From Leptospira vanthielii serovar Holland str. Waz Holland = ATCC 700522 (GTDB taxonomy: Bacteria > Spirochaetota > Leptospiria > Leptospirales > Leptospiraceae): DNA of 64,000 nt. Below the pieces are notes generated by a model. That model saw only the letters and a list, made by a program, of their open reading frames with translations, did not search any database and was not told the origin of the DNA. The stretch lies in NCBI RefSeq assembly GCF_000332455.1, contig NZ_AOGY02000065.1:62001-126000 (forward strand), given 5' to 3'. A program made the translations under genes and the position numbers. Positions 1 through 10,165 of this stretch are shown here, piece by piece. The first letter of the stretch is position 1; the number at the start of each line of letters is the position of its first letter.

Positions 1-721
1 CTTCAATGGATTTGATCTTTTGGAGGTAGGCCTGGACTTCCGGGGACCAATAAGAAGCATTCCCTTCGTTGGCAGAATAAATATCTCCTGATTCTGGCAT
101 TTTCATATTGGGATGGGACAATAGAAATTCACCTACACTCGGATCTAAGGTAAAACCTGAGACTCCCTTTCCTGTGGAAAGAACAAGCATGGTGGACGAT
201 CCGTAAATGATGTATCCTGCACAACGTTGTAAATGGCCTTGTTGGAGAAGGTCTTTTTCCGTCCCCGGTTCTTTGGAGTTGGGTTCTAAACGTTGGTGGA
301 TGGAAAAAATAGTACCGATAGAAACATTTGTATCAATATTCGAAGATCCGTCCAGGGGATCGATCGCCATGGTATACTTTCCGATATTGTAACCCCCAGG
401 GATGGGAATGATGTTTTCGTGTTCTTCACTGGCAAGGACACAAAGGTGGCCACAGATCTTTAGGGATTGGTTGAAGGCATTGTCTGCATATTGGTCCAGT
501 TTCATTTGGGTTTCGCCCTGGACATTGGTGTCTTCTGTGGCACCCAGGATATCGTCCAAAAGTCCCGCTTTTCTGACCTCTCGGCCCACAATTTTGGCCG
601 CATAGACTAGGTGGCTGAGTAGGGCTGTAAATTCTCCGGAGGCATGAGGGATTTTGAGTTGCTCTTCTAGAATGAATTGCGATAGAGAGATAAGTTTTTT
701 TTGTTTCGGTGTTGCGTTCAC
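1..721 (-). CDS. fbp: Fructose-1,6-bisphosphatase class 1 (3' end beyond window)
   Basis: Hydrolyses fructose-1,6-bisphosphate to fructose-6-phosphate in gluconeogenesis, in the cytoplasm. Read on the minus strand, the frame is open from a GTG at 721 to the window edge, giving 240 codons of a family usually about 335 long. Visible motifs are the metal-binding EE at residues 99-100 and the DPLDGSSN signature at 121-128, followed by a SANEGN stretch near residue 223. The GTG is chosen because GGGGAA lies 4-5 nt upstream and the sequence reads VNATPKQK, a typical N-terminus. It diverges from the unknown gene at 827. The C-terminal third, with much of the sugar-phosphate site, is not in the window. 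Confidence 0.95.
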   Translation of the reverse strand, partial: MNATPKQKKLISLSQFILEEQLKIPHASGEFTALLSHLVYAAKIVGREVRKAGLLDDILGATEDTNVQGETQMKLDQYADNAFNQSLKICGHLCVLASEEHENIIPIPGGYNIGKYTMAIDPLDGSSNIDTNVSIGTIFSIHQRLEPNSKEPGTEKDLLQQGHLQRCAGYIIYGSSTMLVLSTGKGVSGFTLDPSVGEFLLSHPNMKMPESGDIYSANEGNASYWSPEVQAYLQKIKSIE

Positions 722-826
722 AGGTTCCCCGATTAGTTTTTACACCATTTTGGGGGCATAACGTCAGGAGCAATCCTTTCTCCTTTTGATTGGTGAAGTC
801 CCAACCGATACTAAAACTAGATTCCG

Positions 827-1651
827 ATGATAGATTCAACTCATGTAAGTACTTCCCCCTCCATGCAAATGACAGATTACCATTCTAGGCGTCTTGGCAT
901 TAGTTTTGCCAGTGTGGGCGCCCATTTGGGTTGGGTGTATCTTGCCGGCGAGATTGTCTATGAATTTGGCCAAACCGAAAAAGAGGAATGGCTTCGCAGT
1001 CTTGTTTCTACACAAATCTCGGATCTTGTTCGAAACCTAGAATATATGGATCCAAAATCCTTAGGGACTTTTTCGGAAAAAGGAAAGGACTTTAAAATCA
1101 ATATTATGCGTCTTCCTGAAGGAGAGGTTCCCGTTTTTGTCCTGGTGGCCCAAGAAGTGGAACCGGAACTTTCGATGCGAAACTGGGAAGACCTTTCTAA
1201 CCAAGTGTTGACCTTTTGTGCCACGGGGATTTCCTTACGAGAAAAGAACCTTCTCGATTTCCTAACTATCACAGATCCGATCCGAAAGAAAATGGAACGT
1301 TCCTTCTCGGCTGATGTACATTCGGGAGTGATTGCTTTTTTCCATCTCCAAGACCTTTCGCCTTTTTTCAAACCCCTCGGCGTTGTCAAAAGCCAAGAGA
1401 TTCTTCGGGAAGTCACAGCCACTTTACACAAAGAGACCCGGGAAAACGAATTCAATTTCCAACTAAACCCCCGTTCTTACTTTCTATTCTGCCCAGGAGA
1501 AACTCTTGATGGTGCTAACCACCGCTTTGGATCTCTCTATTTTCCGTCCAAACATTTGATTTTGGACTACAAGCTGAAGATTTTTCCCATCGATCGGGAG
1601 ATTTTGGCTGATGATTCCCGGTTTTCTTCCATTTTTATCGAAAATTTCTGA
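827..1651 (+). CDS. Unknown 274-aa protein, possible degenerate GGDEF domain
   Basis: I do not recognise this protein as a named family. It has no signal peptide or membrane segment. Its C-terminal half (about residues 160-270) reads like a decayed GGDEF domain: GVIAFFHL, then SQEILREV where active enzymes have GDEVLREV, then NPRSYFLF where the GGDEF loop should be. No catalytic signature remains, so if the relationship is real it would be a binding or structural domain. The ATG at 827 gives the longest frame; an ATG at 863 (MQMTDYH) is an alternative start. The stop codon lies inside a 10-bp inverted repeat just upstream of rpsU. Function is not assigned. Confidence 0.75.
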   Translation: MIDSTHVSTSPSMQMTDYHSRRLGISFASVGAHLGWVYLAGEIVYEFGQTEKEEWLRSLVSTQISDLVRNLEYMDPKSLGTFSEKGKDFKINIMRLPEGEVPVFVLVAQEVEPELSMRNWEDLSNQVLTFCATGISLREKNLLDFLTITDPIRKKMERSFSADVHSGVIAFFHLQDLSPFFKPLGVVKSQEILREVTATLHKETRENEFNFQLNPRSYFLFCPGETLDGANHRFGSLYFPSKHLILDYKLKIFPIDREILADDSRFSSIFIENF

Positions 1652-1681
1652 TTTGTTTTTCGGCTGAATTGACAAATCAGA
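1647..1681. promoter_or_regulatory. 10-bp inverted repeat overlapping a TTGACA box upstream of rpsU
   Basis: TCTGATTTGT at 1647-1656 is perfectly complementary to ACAAATCAGA at 1672-1681, separated by 15 nt. The left arm contains the stop codon of the preceding gene, and the right arm overlaps TTGACA at 1669-1674. No T-run follows, so it is not a classical terminator. It could be an operator or an RNA hairpin ending upstream transcription. Sequence is seen directly; the role is inference. Confidence 0.4.
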
Positions 1682-1698
1682 GCGTTTTCCGTTACCGT
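1669..1698 (+). promoter_or_regulatory. Candidate sigma-70 promoter of the rpsU-dnaG-rpoD operon
   Basis: A perfect TTGACA at 1669-1674 is followed after 18 nt by TACCGT at 1693-1698, a weak -10. It would start transcription near 1705, about 30 nt ahead of the rpsU start. Only the -35 element is strong. Confidence 0.4.
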
Positions 1699-1732
1699 CA
1701 AAACTAGACCATTTTTACAAAAGGACAGTTGT

Positions 1733-1957
1733 TTGTCTATGACCCCACAAGTAGGGATTTATTTAAAAGAAGGGGAATCAATCGAGGCTGCGCTTCGAAG
1801 GTTCAAAAGAGATTGTGCAAACGCTGGTATTATGAGCGAAATCAAACGTAGAGAATACTTTGAAAAACCAAGCGTTGTGAAAAAGAAAGCTGTTGAAGCT
1901 GCGAAACGCAAACGAGACAAAAAGAAAAGACTATTCGCTAAAAAAGATAAACTTTAA
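1733..1957 (+). CDS. rpsU: 30S ribosomal protein S21
   Basis: Small basic protein of the 30S subunit, first gene of the macromolecular synthesis operon here. The sequence shows the family core (VGIYLKEGESIEAALRRFKR) and a lysine/arginine-rich tail ending KKRLFAKKDKL. Two starts are possible: TTG at 1733, which has AGGA 7 nt upstream (1722-1725), or ATG at 1739, which lies 13 nt from the same AGGA. I keep TTG on ribosome-binding-site spacing, giving 74 residues, but ATG (72 residues) cannot be excluded. Followed 19 nt later by yqeY. Confidence 0.95.
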   Translation: MSMTPQVGIYLKEGESIEAALRRFKRDCANAGIMSEIKRREYFEKPSVVKKKAVEAAKRKRDKKKRLFAKKDKL

Positions 1958-1976
1958 TCTTTAAGTCGGTTTTAGA

Positions 1977-2432
1977 ATGACCCTTCAAGAGACGATCAAT
2001 ACCGATCTAAAGACGGCGTTAAAGGCCAAGGATGAAACCGTCCTGGGAACTTTGCGTCTTTTGAAAGCGGAAATTCAATATGAATTAACCAAAACCGGTG
2101 CTTCCGAGCTGACGGATACTGCTGTGATGCAGATCCTCAAATCTAATTTCAAACGCAGAAAGGACACGGCAGTCGAATATGACAAAGCCAATCGTCCCGA
2201 TCTTTCGAGCAAAGAAATTCAGGAAGCAGAAGTCATCTCTCGTTATATTCCAGAAGAAGTCTCCGATGAAGAAATCTCCAAGGCAGTTGCAGAAGCCATT
2301 GGAGAATTGAATGCTAGCGGAGCCCAGGATATGGGAAAGGTGATGGGTAAAGTTATGGCAAAATTTAAAGGACAAAATATAGACGGCTCCAAGGTATCCT
2401 CCCTCGCAAAACAAGCACTTAGCGCCCGTTAA
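1977..2432 (+). CDS. yqeY: GatB/YqeY domain protein
   Basis: A 151-residue protein of the YqeY family, related to the tail domain of the GatB amidotransferase subunit; its precise role is unknown but tRNA-linked. The start MTLQETINTDLKTALKAKD is typical, as are the QILKSNFKRRKD and EVISRYIPEEVSDEEI segments. It lies between rpsU and dnaG, a common position for this gene in bacteria, and is separated from dnaG by only 12 nt, so it is almost certainly cotranscribed with them. Confidence 0.93.
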   Translation: MTLQETINTDLKTALKAKDETVLGTLRLLKAEIQYELTKTGASELTDTAVMQILKSNFKRRKDTAVEYDKANRPDLSSKEIQEAEVISRYIPEEVSDEEISKAVAEAIGELNASGAQDMGKVMGKVMAKFKGQNIDGSKVSSLAKQALSAR

Positions 2433-2444
2433 TACTGTTATACT

Positions 2445-4256
2445 GTGAATCCTTACCAAAGTTTTAAAGAAAGAGTTCGCAGAGAAGTCTCCATTGACTC
2501 ATACATCAACAGATTTGTTCCCTTACGTCGTATGGGAAGAAATCTTGTGGGTATCTGCCCATTCCATAATGAAAAAACTCCCTCCTTCAATGTAAATTCA
2601 GAAGGTGGATTCTATCACTGTTTTGGATGTAAAGCGTCTGGGGATTTATTTCGTTTTGTGATGGACTACCAGAAGGTAGACTTTCTCAAATCTTTGGAAA
2701 TTCTTTCTGATTATTCTGGCATTCCTCTTGTAGAAAGAACCAAAGAAGAAGAAGAGTCCGATCGTAAAAAAGAAGCCCTCTACCAAATTTCGCAAAAAGC
2801 CTTAGAATACTTTCAAAAGAATTTAAATACCCAGGCCGGCGAAGTGGCACTTAAATATTTAGAATCTCGTGGAATATATGCCGAAGATTTAAAAGTTTTT
2901 AAAATTGGATTTGGTCTTCCTGGATTTGGGAATTTACGTCAAGATTTGTTTAAAACAGAAACCGAAGTGAAGTTAGGTGAACAGTTAGGACTTCTCAAAC
3001 GGCAAGACCAAAATAGAGATCCTTATGATTTTTTTCGCAGTCGCATTATGTTTCCGGTGATTGATACGAAAGGAAGAGTGATTGCCTTTTCTGGAAGAAT
3101 TTTGGGTGAATCAGAAGAAGCTAAATACATCAACAGTCCGAATTCTCTGATCTACGACAAAAGTCGCACATTTTATAATTTAAATTTAGCACAAGATAGC
3201 ATTCGGAAAACGAGAGAAGCCGTGATCGTCGAAGGTGTGTTTGATGCCATTGGACTCTTTCGCAAAGGGATTGAGTTTGTTGTCGCTCCTCTCGGAACTG
3301 GATTTACGGAAGGGCATGTTCGTATATTGAAGAATCTGGCGGACAAAGTATACTTAATGATGGATTCCGATAAAGCGGGAACCAAAGGTGCCTTTCGGGC
3401 AGTGAATCTCCTTTCGAAAGAGGGGGTGAGTGTAAAAGTCTGTCATATTCCGGAAGGAAAAGATCCTTTTGATTATTCCCTCCACCACAACAAACAAGAA
3501 ATTCGTGATTTACTCGAAGCGGCGGCTCCTGCCTCACAATTTATGATCCGAGAAGTTCTCGGCGGGGCAGGTCCTACTTCCCTTGCCGAAGAAAAACAAG
3601 CCAGTGTCAAAAAACTCTTCGAATTTTTGCGCCCCATGGAAAAGGAAACGGACAAACAGGTCTATTTAGAAGAGGGGGCACGCCAACTCGGACTTTCGTT
3701 TTCTTCCCTTTTTCAGGACTTTCGTGGCAAACCAGGGGTAACTTCGACCCCCTCCGTGGTCGATACTAAGAAGGAAAGAACACAGGCCAAACCGGGAAAA
3801 GTTTCCCCCATTTTGGTTTGTGAACGAAAGATGATCGCCATGCTCATTCAGAATTTGGAACTTTTTAGTTTCGCTGATGATTTGCTGACATTAGAGTTTC
3901 GGGATGAGGTATCTGCCTTTCTTTGGGACTATTTATATACTAAGTATTTGCAGAATGAGAACCTAACAGCTGCAGAAATTCTTTCGAGGGAAGAGATTCC
4001 TTCGGAATACCTGGGAATGATTGCCGAACATTTTACGGCCGATGATTCGACAAGCCCAGGGCTTTTTAAAGGGATGTTTCTTTACCATGCGGATTTGTTG
4101 GATGACGCAAGGATGGAAGAACTTGTCAAAGAGATGGCCAAACCTGACTTAACGATTGAAGAAAAGAACAATCTTTTGTCAGAACTTTCACTGTTAAAAA
4201 GTGAAAAAAATAAGAGATCCGTGTATCTCCGAACGATCCAAACGTTAGAAGTTTAA
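2445..4256 (+). CDS. dnaG: DNA primase
   Basis: Synthesises RNA primers at the replication fork. The 603-residue protein has an N-terminal CHC2 zinc finger (C38, H41, C59, C62), the catalytic core, and a Toprim domain with [12 protein letters not shown] near residue 260 and MMDSDKAG near 302. The C-terminal third is the variable DnaB-helicase-binding region. It starts at a GTG at 2445, which gives the standard [15 protein letters not shown] beginning; no ATG lies nearby in frame. It sits in the conserved rpsU-dnaG-rpoD order, with rpoD 16 nt downstream. Confidence 0.97.
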   Translation: MNPYQSFKERVRREVSIDSYINRFVPLRRMGRNLVGICPFHNEKTPSFNVNSEGGFYHCFGCKASGDLFRFVMDYQKVDFLKSLEILSDYSGIPLVERTKEEEESDRKKEALYQISQKALEYFQKNLNTQAGEVALKYLESRGIYAEDLKVFKIGFGLPGFGNLRQDLFKTETEVKLGEQLGLLKRQDQNRDPYDFFRSRIMFPVIDTKGRVIAFSGRILGESEEAKYINSPNSLIYDKSRTFYNLNLAQDSIRKTREAVIVEGVFDAIGLFRKGIEFVVAPLGTGFTEGHVRILKNLADKVYLMMDSDKAGTKGAFRAVNLLSKEGVSVKVCHIPEGKDPFDYSLHHNKQEIRDLLEAAAPASQFMIREVLGGAGPTSLAEEKQASVKKLFEFLRPMEKETDKQVYLEEGARQLGLSFSSLFQDFRGKPGVTSTPSVVDTKKERTQAKPGKVSPILVCERKMIAMLIQNLELFSFADDLLTLEFRDEVSAFLWDYLYTKYLQNENLTAAEILSREEIPSEYLGMIAEHFTADDSTSPGLFKGMFLYHADLLDDARMEELVKEMAKPDLTIEEKNNLLSELSLLKSEKNKRSVYLRTIQTLEV

Positions 4257-4272
4257 AGAGGATAGAGGTAGA

Positions 4273-6045
4273 ATGGAAAATCTAGCAAGCCTACCAGAAG
4301 TACAAAAGATCATCTCGATCGGAAAAGCAAATCGAGAGGTTTCTTATGATGAAATTAATGAAATACTTCCGGATAAAATCTTAAATTCCGAAAAGATCGA
4401 TGATGTCTTTACTTTGTTGCACGAGATGGGGATTGAAATTGTAGAAGAGTATTCCAAAAAATCTTTGGAAGAATCTAGTTCCCTGACAACGACCAAAGAA
4501 GAGACAAACAAAGAAACAAAAGAGAAACCTGCACGTAAAAAAAGAGAGTCCAGTGTTTCTTCAAGTTCCGAAGATCCCATCCGCCTATATTTAAAAGAAA
4601 TTGGTAAAGTATCCCTTATCTCGGGAGAAACAGAAGTGTTTCTTGCCAAACGAATTGAGAAGGGTGAAAAGATCATTGAAGAAACAATTCTTAGTTCTTC
4701 AATACTACGCCAAAACTTTGCAAAACTCATTCCAAAGATTAAGTCCAAAAAGATCAAGGTATATGACCTTGTAAAAGTGGACAAAATGTACGCACTCAAC
4801 CAAGAGCAAGCGGACAAATTGGAAAAAGTATTCTTTGAAAATATGGAACTCATCCAACAGGATGAAAAAGTATTAAACGAATCCACAAACAGGATTCGTA
4901 AGTATTCTGAGAACTCGAAGAAGTTCAAAGAACTCAAAGAAAAAATTGATTTATCCACCGGAAAAATTGACGAAGCCATTCGTAAAATTGGTGTTTCTCA
5001 AAAAGAAATCCAAAAGATCTCTCAAAAGATCAAATCGATGGTTTTCCGTGTTAAGGAAATTGAAAAGCATTTCCTTAAAATCAAAGCCAAATACGGACAT
5101 GATGTTCGTGAAATCAAAGCCCTCAACCGTTTCATCGAAAAAAATGAAAACTTAGATGAAATCGAAAAGATGATGGGTTGTGATATTGATGAAGTTCGGG
5201 AAGTCATCAAAGACATTCGCAACAACGAAAGAAAACTCCGTCGTATGGAACAGGAAGCTGGATCTCCTGTTGGCGAAATTAAAGACTGGGGTGAAAAAAT
5301 CATCAAAGGCGAAAGAGAAATTGCACAAGCGAAAAGAGAACTTGTGCGAGCAAACCTTCGTTTGGTGGTCTCTATTGCGAAACGTTACGCCAACCGTGGA
5401 ATGCATTTTTTTGATCTCATCCAAGAAGGAAATATTGGTCTTATCCGCGCTGTGGATAAGTTCGAATATAAAAAAGGTTATAAATTTTCTACTTATGCTA
5501 CTTGGTGGATTAGGCAAGCCATCACTCGTGCAATTTCTGACCAGGCACGAACCATCCGAGTGCCTGTTCACATGATCGAACAAGTGAACAAAGTGATTCG
5601 GGAAACTCGTCTCTTTGTCCGAGAGTTTGGCCGTGACCCGTCCAATGATGAAATTGCCGAACGACTCGGCTGGCCTGTTCAAAAAGTTAAGGCTGTGAAA
5701 AACGTAGCCCGAGAGCCAATTTCTCTCGAGATCCCTGTGGGTTCGGAAGAAGATTCGGAACTCGGAGATTTCATCGAAGACAAGGAAGTGATCTCGCCAC
5801 TGAACTCTGCGGCATCTTCTATCCTTTCTGAACAAATCCGTCAGGTTTTACAAACACTTCCGGCTCGGGAACAAAAGGTCATTCGGATGCGGTTTGGTTT
5901 GGATGATGGGTATGCGCAGACATTGGAAGAAGTGGGGTATCAGTTTAAGGTGACTCGGGAAAGGATTCGTCAGATTGAGGCCAAAGCACTTCGAAGGCTT
6001 CGTCACCCAAGTCGTTCCAAAAAACTCAAAGACTATATCGATTAA
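4273..6045 (+). CDS. rpoD: RNA polymerase primary sigma factor (sigma-70)
   Basis: Housekeeping sigma factor of 590 residues. An acidic/serine-rich linker (residues about 75-100) separates region 1.1 from region 1.2 ([11 protein letters not shown]). A long non-conserved domain rich in lysine and glutamate follows (about 130-340), then region 2 with [15 protein letters not shown] and [13 protein letters not shown] (-10 recognition), region 3, and region 4 with a helix-turn-helix near the C-terminus ([25 protein letters not shown]). Last gene of the macromolecular synthesis operon; a short AGAGGATAGAGG tract precedes the ATG. Confidence 0.98.
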   Translation: MENLASLPEVQKIISIGKANREVSYDEINEILPDKILNSEKIDDVFTLLHEMGIEIVEEYSKKSLEESSSLTTTKEETNKETKEKPARKKRESSVSSSSEDPIRLYLKEIGKVSLISGETEVFLAKRIEKGEKIIEETILSSSILRQNFAKLIPKIKSKKIKVYDLVKVDKMYALNQEQADKLEKVFFENMELIQQDEKVLNESTNRIRKYSENSKKFKELKEKIDLSTGKIDEAIRKIGVSQKEIQKISQKIKSMVFRVKEIEKHFLKIKAKYGHDVREIKALNRFIEKNENLDEIEKMMGCDIDEVREVIKDIRNNERKLRRMEQEAGSPVGEIKDWGEKIIKGEREIAQAKRELVRANLRLVVSIAKRYANRGMHFFDLIQEGNIGLIRAVDKFEYKKGYKFSTYATWWIRQAITRAISDQARTIRVPVHMIEQVNKVIRETRLFVREFGRDPSNDEIAERLGWPVQKVKAVKNVAREPISLEIPVGSEEDSELGDFIEDKEVISPLNSAASSILSEQIRQVLQTLPAREQKVIRMRFGLDDGYAQTLEEVGYQFKVTRERIRQIEAKALRRLRHPSRSKKLKDYID

Positions 6046-6101
6046 GAGAAATTGTTTTTCGCTTGATCGTCCTTTCGTTCAGATTCATGGTTTGACAGTC
6101 C

Positions 6102-7211
6102 ATGGGTCTGAACCAATCTACTATTTCTACAATTCTTCCTTCTTTTAGAAATTCCTATCCAACCGTTATTCTTTGGCTCGTAATTTTCCTATCTGTTTTT
6201 GCAGGTTTCCAATGTAAGGGTTCCGAAAAACAATTTGATTACTTGCGAACCCAAAGTGTGGGCCAAGTCAGTCCCGAAGAACCGTGGCGGTTCAGTCCAG
6301 AATTTTCCTTAGATAACAAACTCACCACGGCGTTTTGTGCCAATTCCAAAGAGGTGGGTTCTGGATTTACTTTGTATTTAAAATCCTATTCGGAGTTTTC
6401 CGCCTTACAGATATTCAATGGATTCCATAAGTCTGCTTTGGATTTAAAATCGAATGATGCTGTGAAAAAACTTCGCATTACAACATTTACTATGGAAACA
6501 GAAGATTTAAAATCGAAATTGAATATCGGTTCCACAATCGATTTAGAACTGACGAAACCCAAGTTTGGCAAATCGGGATTTCAAGTATTGGATTTAGATT
6601 CTAAGTTCCAAGGTAATGTCATTCGATTCGAAATTTTGGAGACCCATGGTCTGGGTTCCACGGGACGAGTTTGTATTTCCGAAGTTTCATTTGGGGAAAT
6701 AAAAAAAGATAACTTTGTATCTTACCCTTGGGTTTCCTTTGATAAAATTAAAAATACCATCATCCAATTTGGCAAAGCGGAACGCCACTTTTCTGGATTC
6801 AAACAACTGGTTTTGGCCAATGAAAAGGGAACCATTTCCTTTTATGACCAAGGAACCATCCTGCCTGTGTTTTTTAAATCCGACCAAACGTTTAGTTTTT
6901 CGGAGATGTATGGAGAGGGAGATCCTTTGGGATTTTTACCTTCGATTGTGGGAACTTATAGTATCCTCCAATCCTCAGAAGAGGGACTGGAGCTCAATTT
7001 AAGTTATTATGATAATGGTGGGATCGAACGGAATATTTCCTGGATATTCAAACGAGCCGAAGTGGGTGATGAAGACTATGAAAACTTCAAAACCAAACTA
7101 GGAACTCAGTTTTCCGAAGTTTTTAATCCCAAAACTCACTACTTACTTGTGTTAAAAGAAAAGGAATCAGGAAGAACTTTTTATCATTACGAACTAGCCA
7201 AACCAAAATAG
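6102..7211 (+). CDS. Exported protein, possible discoidin-like (NADase-type) domain
   Basis: A 369-residue protein with a long N-terminal region ending in a hydrophobic helix (ILWLVIFLSVFAGF, residues about 23-36) and a cysteine at 38. The cysteine context (GFQC) is not a classical lipobox, so lipidation is uncertain. Residues about 85-205 (SYSEFSALQIFNGFH ... VIRFEILETHGLG ... CISEVSF) resemble the F5/8-type or NADase-associated glycan-binding fold often seen in Leptospira surface proteins. The remainder is unrecognised. It follows rpoD by 56 nt and ends at a hairpin terminator. Family assignment is by eye only. Confidence 0.7.
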   Translation: MGLNQSTISTILPSFRNSYPTVILWLVIFLSVFAGFQCKGSEKQFDYLRTQSVGQVSPEEPWRFSPEFSLDNKLTTAFCANSKEVGSGFTLYLKSYSEFSALQIFNGFHKSALDLKSNDAVKKLRITTFTMETEDLKSKLNIGSTIDLELTKPKFGKSGFQVLDLDSKFQGNVIRFEILETHGLGSTGRVCISEVSFGEIKKDNFVSYPWVSFDKIKNTIIQFGKAERHFSGFKQLVLANEKGTISFYDQGTILPVFFKSDQTFSFSEMYGEGDPLGFLPSIVGTYSILQSSEEGLELNLSYYDNGGIERNISWIFKRAEVGDEDYENFKTKLGTQFSEVFNPKTHYLLVLKEKESGRTFYHYELAKPK

Positions 7212-7230
7212 ATTTGGCTTTTTAGTTTTT
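7196..7230 (+). terminator. Candidate intrinsic terminator after the 6102 gene
   Basis: AGCCAAA at 7196-7202 pairs with TTTGGCT at 7213-7219 across a 10-nt loop, followed by TTTTAGTTTTT. The stem overlaps the stop codon of the exported protein. glpD converges from the other side, so it may work in one direction only. Confidence 0.5.
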
Positions 7231-8836
7231 AACTGATCGTTTTCTTTAAATCTTTGATATGATTAAGGATTTCGTTTAAAGAGGATTTTTTCTCTGTTTC
7301 CTTCCAACCCAGTTCTTTGCCGAGAGCATTGGCTACGGGAACTGCCAAAGATTCTGCTAGTTTCAAATCCAAAAACACAACTCGCCACCTTCTTGAAAGA
7401 ACATCAGTAACAGAGAGTGCAAATTCCTTTTTCACAAAATGTTTGATTTCTTCTAGAAAGTAACCGGAGCCTTTTTTGATCTCCTTTGGTTTTTTTCCCA
7501 GAATGAAGGAAACTTCGCCGCCATACGCATCCACCAAACGAACGGAAGTTTCATAAGAAAGATCATACAGTGTTTGCACTTTTGCTACAAGATGTTTGGA
7601 ATACCCATCGGCACCAGGAAAGGCAAAACTTGCTGTCACACAATTCATCTTGGGTGGCAAGTTACCTACGGATATGAGTTTGTCAGTAAGGTCCTCAGCC
7701 ATTTTGCGAAAGGTAGACCACTTCCCACCAGACATGGTGACAAGACCCGATTCGGAAACAAGGATGGCTTCCTCTCTAGATATTGACTTTGTATCTTTTT
7801 TATCACCAGTAGAGATAAGAGGACGAAGGCCAGAAAAAACAGATTCGATATCCTCTTTGGTTAACTTGGTATCCAAATAATCATTTCCGGTTTTGAGTAA
7901 AAATTCTACTTCGGATTGGAGAGGTAGAGGTTCCTCATCAATTTTTTGGATGGGGGTGTCTGTGGTTCCGAGAAGGACTTTTCCTTCCCAAGGGATGACA
8001 AATACCACTCGTCCATCGGCAGTTTTGGGGATGATCATGGCCGTGCGACAAGGTAACTTTTGTTTGTCGAAGACTAGGTGGATTCCTTGGCTTGGAGCAA
8101 GGACGTTTTCTGCTTTTGGGTCGTCCAGTTTACGAAGAGAATCAATCCAAACTCCTGTGGTATTGGCGACGACTTTGGCTTTGATCGTGACTTTCTTTTT
8201 TGTGATTAGATCTTTTGCGGTCACACCGGTGATCTTTCCGTTTCCATCTTTTAAGAAGGATATGACTTCGATGCGAGACAATACATCTGCTCCATTTTCT
8301 TTGGCAGCTCGCACTGTGGTGACATTGAGTCTTGAGTCATTGAACTGGGCATCGTAATAGGAAATTCCACCCTTTAGTTTTTCTTTTTTTAAAGAGGCAA
8401 AATAATCCAATGCTGTCGCTTTGGAAATTCTTTCATGGCCTGGAACAATGGATCTACCCGCAAGGATGTCATACATAGTAAGTCCAATGGAGTAAAAAGG
8501 TTTTTCCCACCAAACATAGGTTGGTAATACAAACTGTAGAGGTTTTACTAAGTGAGGGGCATTGATCAGGAGACGTTTTCTTTCGGATAGGGCCTCGTAG
8601 ATTAGTTTGAAATGGAACTGGGCGAGGTAACGAACTCCTCCATGGATGAGTTTTGTGGACCTGGAACTAGTTCCTGCCGAGAAGTCTTGTTTTTCGAGAA
8701 GGGCTACTTTGTATCCGCGAAGAGATGCATCCAATGCCGTACCAGATCCAGTGGCTCCACCGCCCAGTACTAAGACATCGTAGTCAGTTGATTCTAATTG
8801 TTTTAGTGTTTGTTTTCTTTCATCTAAATGATTCAT
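7229..8836 (-). CDS. glpD: Aerobic glycerol-3-phosphate dehydrogenase (FAD)
   Basis: Oxidises sn-glycerol-3-phosphate to dihydroxyacetone phosphate at the inner face of the membrane, passing electrons to quinone. The 535-residue length fits the family. The N-terminal dinucleotide fold has VLVLGGGATGSGTALDA (from about residue 20), then the FAD signature ASLRGYKVALLEK and TSSRSTKLIHGGVRYL. The ATG at 8836 diverges from tyrS over a 97-nt gap. Leptospires live on fatty acids, so this enzyme links lipid-derived glycerol to glycolysis/gluconeogenesis; that role is inference. No glpK or glpF is visible nearby. Confidence 0.95.
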   Translation of the reverse strand: MNHLDERKQTLKQLESTDYDVLVLGGGATGSGTALDASLRGYKVALLEKQDFSAGTSSRSTKLIHGGVRYLAQFHFKLIYEALSERKRLLINAPHLVKPLQFVLPTYVWWEKPFYSIGLTMYDILAGRSIVPGHERISKATALDYFASLKKEKLKGGISYYDAQFNDSRLNVTTVRAAKENGADVLSRIEVISFLKDGNGKITGVTAKDLITKKKVTIKAKVVANTTGVWIDSLRKLDDPKAENVLAPSQGIHLVFDKQKLPCRTAMIIPKTADGRVVFVIPWEGKVLLGTTDTPIQKIDEEPLPLQSEVEFLLKTGNDYLDTKLTKEDIESVFSGLRPLISTGDKKDTKSISREEAILVSESGLVTMSGGKWSTFRKMAEDLTDKLISVGNLPPKMNCVTASFAFPGADGYSKHLVAKVQTLYDLSYETSVRLVDAYGGEVSFILGKKPKEIKKGSGYFLEEIKHFVKKEFALSVTDVLSRRWRVVFLDLKLAESLAVPVANALGKELGWKETEKKSSLNEILNHIKDLKKTIS

Positions 8837-8933
8837 AAGGGTTTTTACGTACTTTGGTGGTTGCCTATAGAGATTCTAAGGTTAGTATTGTCAAAAGTCA
8901 CCATTTCGACCATCGAAAATTTTTGAATTTGTT

Positions 8934-10160
8934 ATGAAAACTGAAAGAGAATTGAACCAAGAATTAGAAACCATCCGCCGAGGCACTGTCGAGATCATTA
9001 GCGAGGCAGAACTTTTAGAAAAGATAAAATCCAAACCTAGCCTTACGATTAAGGCGGGTTTTGATCCCACAGCCCCCGATTTACATTTAGGACATTTCGT
9101 TTTACTCAGAAAACTGAAACACTTCCAAGACTTGGGTCATGAAGTCTGCTTTATGCTCGGTGATTTTACGGCAATGATTGGTGACCCCACAGGAAAATCA
9201 GAAACAAGAAAACGCCTTACGAAAGAAGAGGTATTGGAAAATTCCAAAACCTACCAAAACCAAGTTTTTAAAATTTTAGATCCGAACAAAACAAAAATCC
9301 TCTACAACTCTCATTGGTGTTCGGAGATGAAGTTCGAAGATGTTTTGGTTTTAACATCCAAATATACTGTTTCTCAAATGTTGGAAAGAGACGACTTTAC
9401 AAAACGCCATAAAGCGGGAACTCCGATCTCTATGATTGAGTTTTTATACCCACTGGTGCAAGGTTATGATTCCGTTGCGATGAAAGCGGATGTGGAACTG
9501 GGGGGAACAGACCAAAAGTTTAATATGTTAGTCGGTCGCGACTTACAAAGAGAATACGGTCAAAAACCACAATCGGTCATCACACTGCCACTCCTCGTTG
9601 GTTTGGATGGTGTGAAAAAGATGTCCAAGTCTCTTGGTAACTATGTGGGAGTGACAGAAAAACCCATCGATATGTATGGAAAGATCATGTCCATCTCAGA
9701 TGATTTGATGTGGAATTACTTTGAACTTTTGACAGACCTTCCTCGATTGGAAATGGAAAACAGAAAGGCAGGGATCACTTCTAAAACTCTCCATCCCAAA
9801 GAAGTCAAAACGGAACTGGCTCTTCTTGTGATGGACCAACTCCATCCAGAAGAGGAAAACAGAAAGGCAGTGGAAGAGTGGACAGCCATTCACAATACGA
9901 AAAACCGAGCTCTTCCCGATGAAATTCCGACAGAGAATTTGGATCCTTCCTATTTTGCAGAAAAACCACCGCTATTGGTTTATGTTTTGTCCCAGTTAAA
10001 ATTCATTCCGAGTGTGTCGGAAGGGCGTAGGCTTATCCAAGCCGGTGGTTTGTATTTGGATGAAGAAAAAATCACTGATCCGGGACTCTCTTTGGAGCTG
10101 GGAAAGGAATACCTGATCCGCCAAGGAAAGAAGGGAAAATTTTTAAAGATAAAGACTTAA
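8934..10160 (+). CDS. tyrS: Tyrosyl-tRNA synthetase
   Basis: Charges tRNA-Tyr with tyrosine. A class I synthetase of 408 residues: HLGH at residues 51-54 is the HIGH motif and KMSKS lies at 229-233. An S4-like RNA-binding domain closes the protein ([18 protein letters not shown]). The ATG at 8934 gives a normal N-terminus ([14 protein letters not shown]). No T-box leader is visible in the 97-nt gap to glpD. The next gene begins only a few bases downstream, so the two may be cotranscribed. Confidence 0.97.
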   Translation: MKTERELNQELETIRRGTVEIISEAELLEKIKSKPSLTIKAGFDPTAPDLHLGHFVLLRKLKHFQDLGHEVCFMLGDFTAMIGDPTGKSETRKRLTKEEVLENSKTYQNQVFKILDPNKTKILYNSHWCSEMKFEDVLVLTSKYTVSQMLERDDFTKRHKAGTPISMIEFLYPLVQGYDSVAMKADVELGGTDQKFNMLVGRDLQREYGQKPQSVITLPLLVGLDGVKKMSKSLGNYVGVTEKPIDMYGKIMSISDDLMWNYFELLTDLPRLEMENRKAGITSKTLHPKEVKTELALLVMDQLHPEEENRKAVEEWTAIHNTKNRALPDEIPTENLDPSYFAEKPPLLVYVLSQLKFIPSVSEGRRLIQAGGLYLDEEKITDPGLSLELGKEYLIRQGKKGKFLKIKT

Positions 10161-10165
10161 GGGAG

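Noticed and set aside
426..839. 137-codon minus-strand frame overlapping the 5' half of fbp
   Set aside because: It lies in a different frame of the same strand region whose real product is clear from the DPLDGSSN and SANEGN motifs; its composition is not protein-like.
5152..5835. 227-codon frame antisense to rpoD
   Set aside because: rpoD is unmistakable on the plus strand and the antisense product has no recognisable motif.
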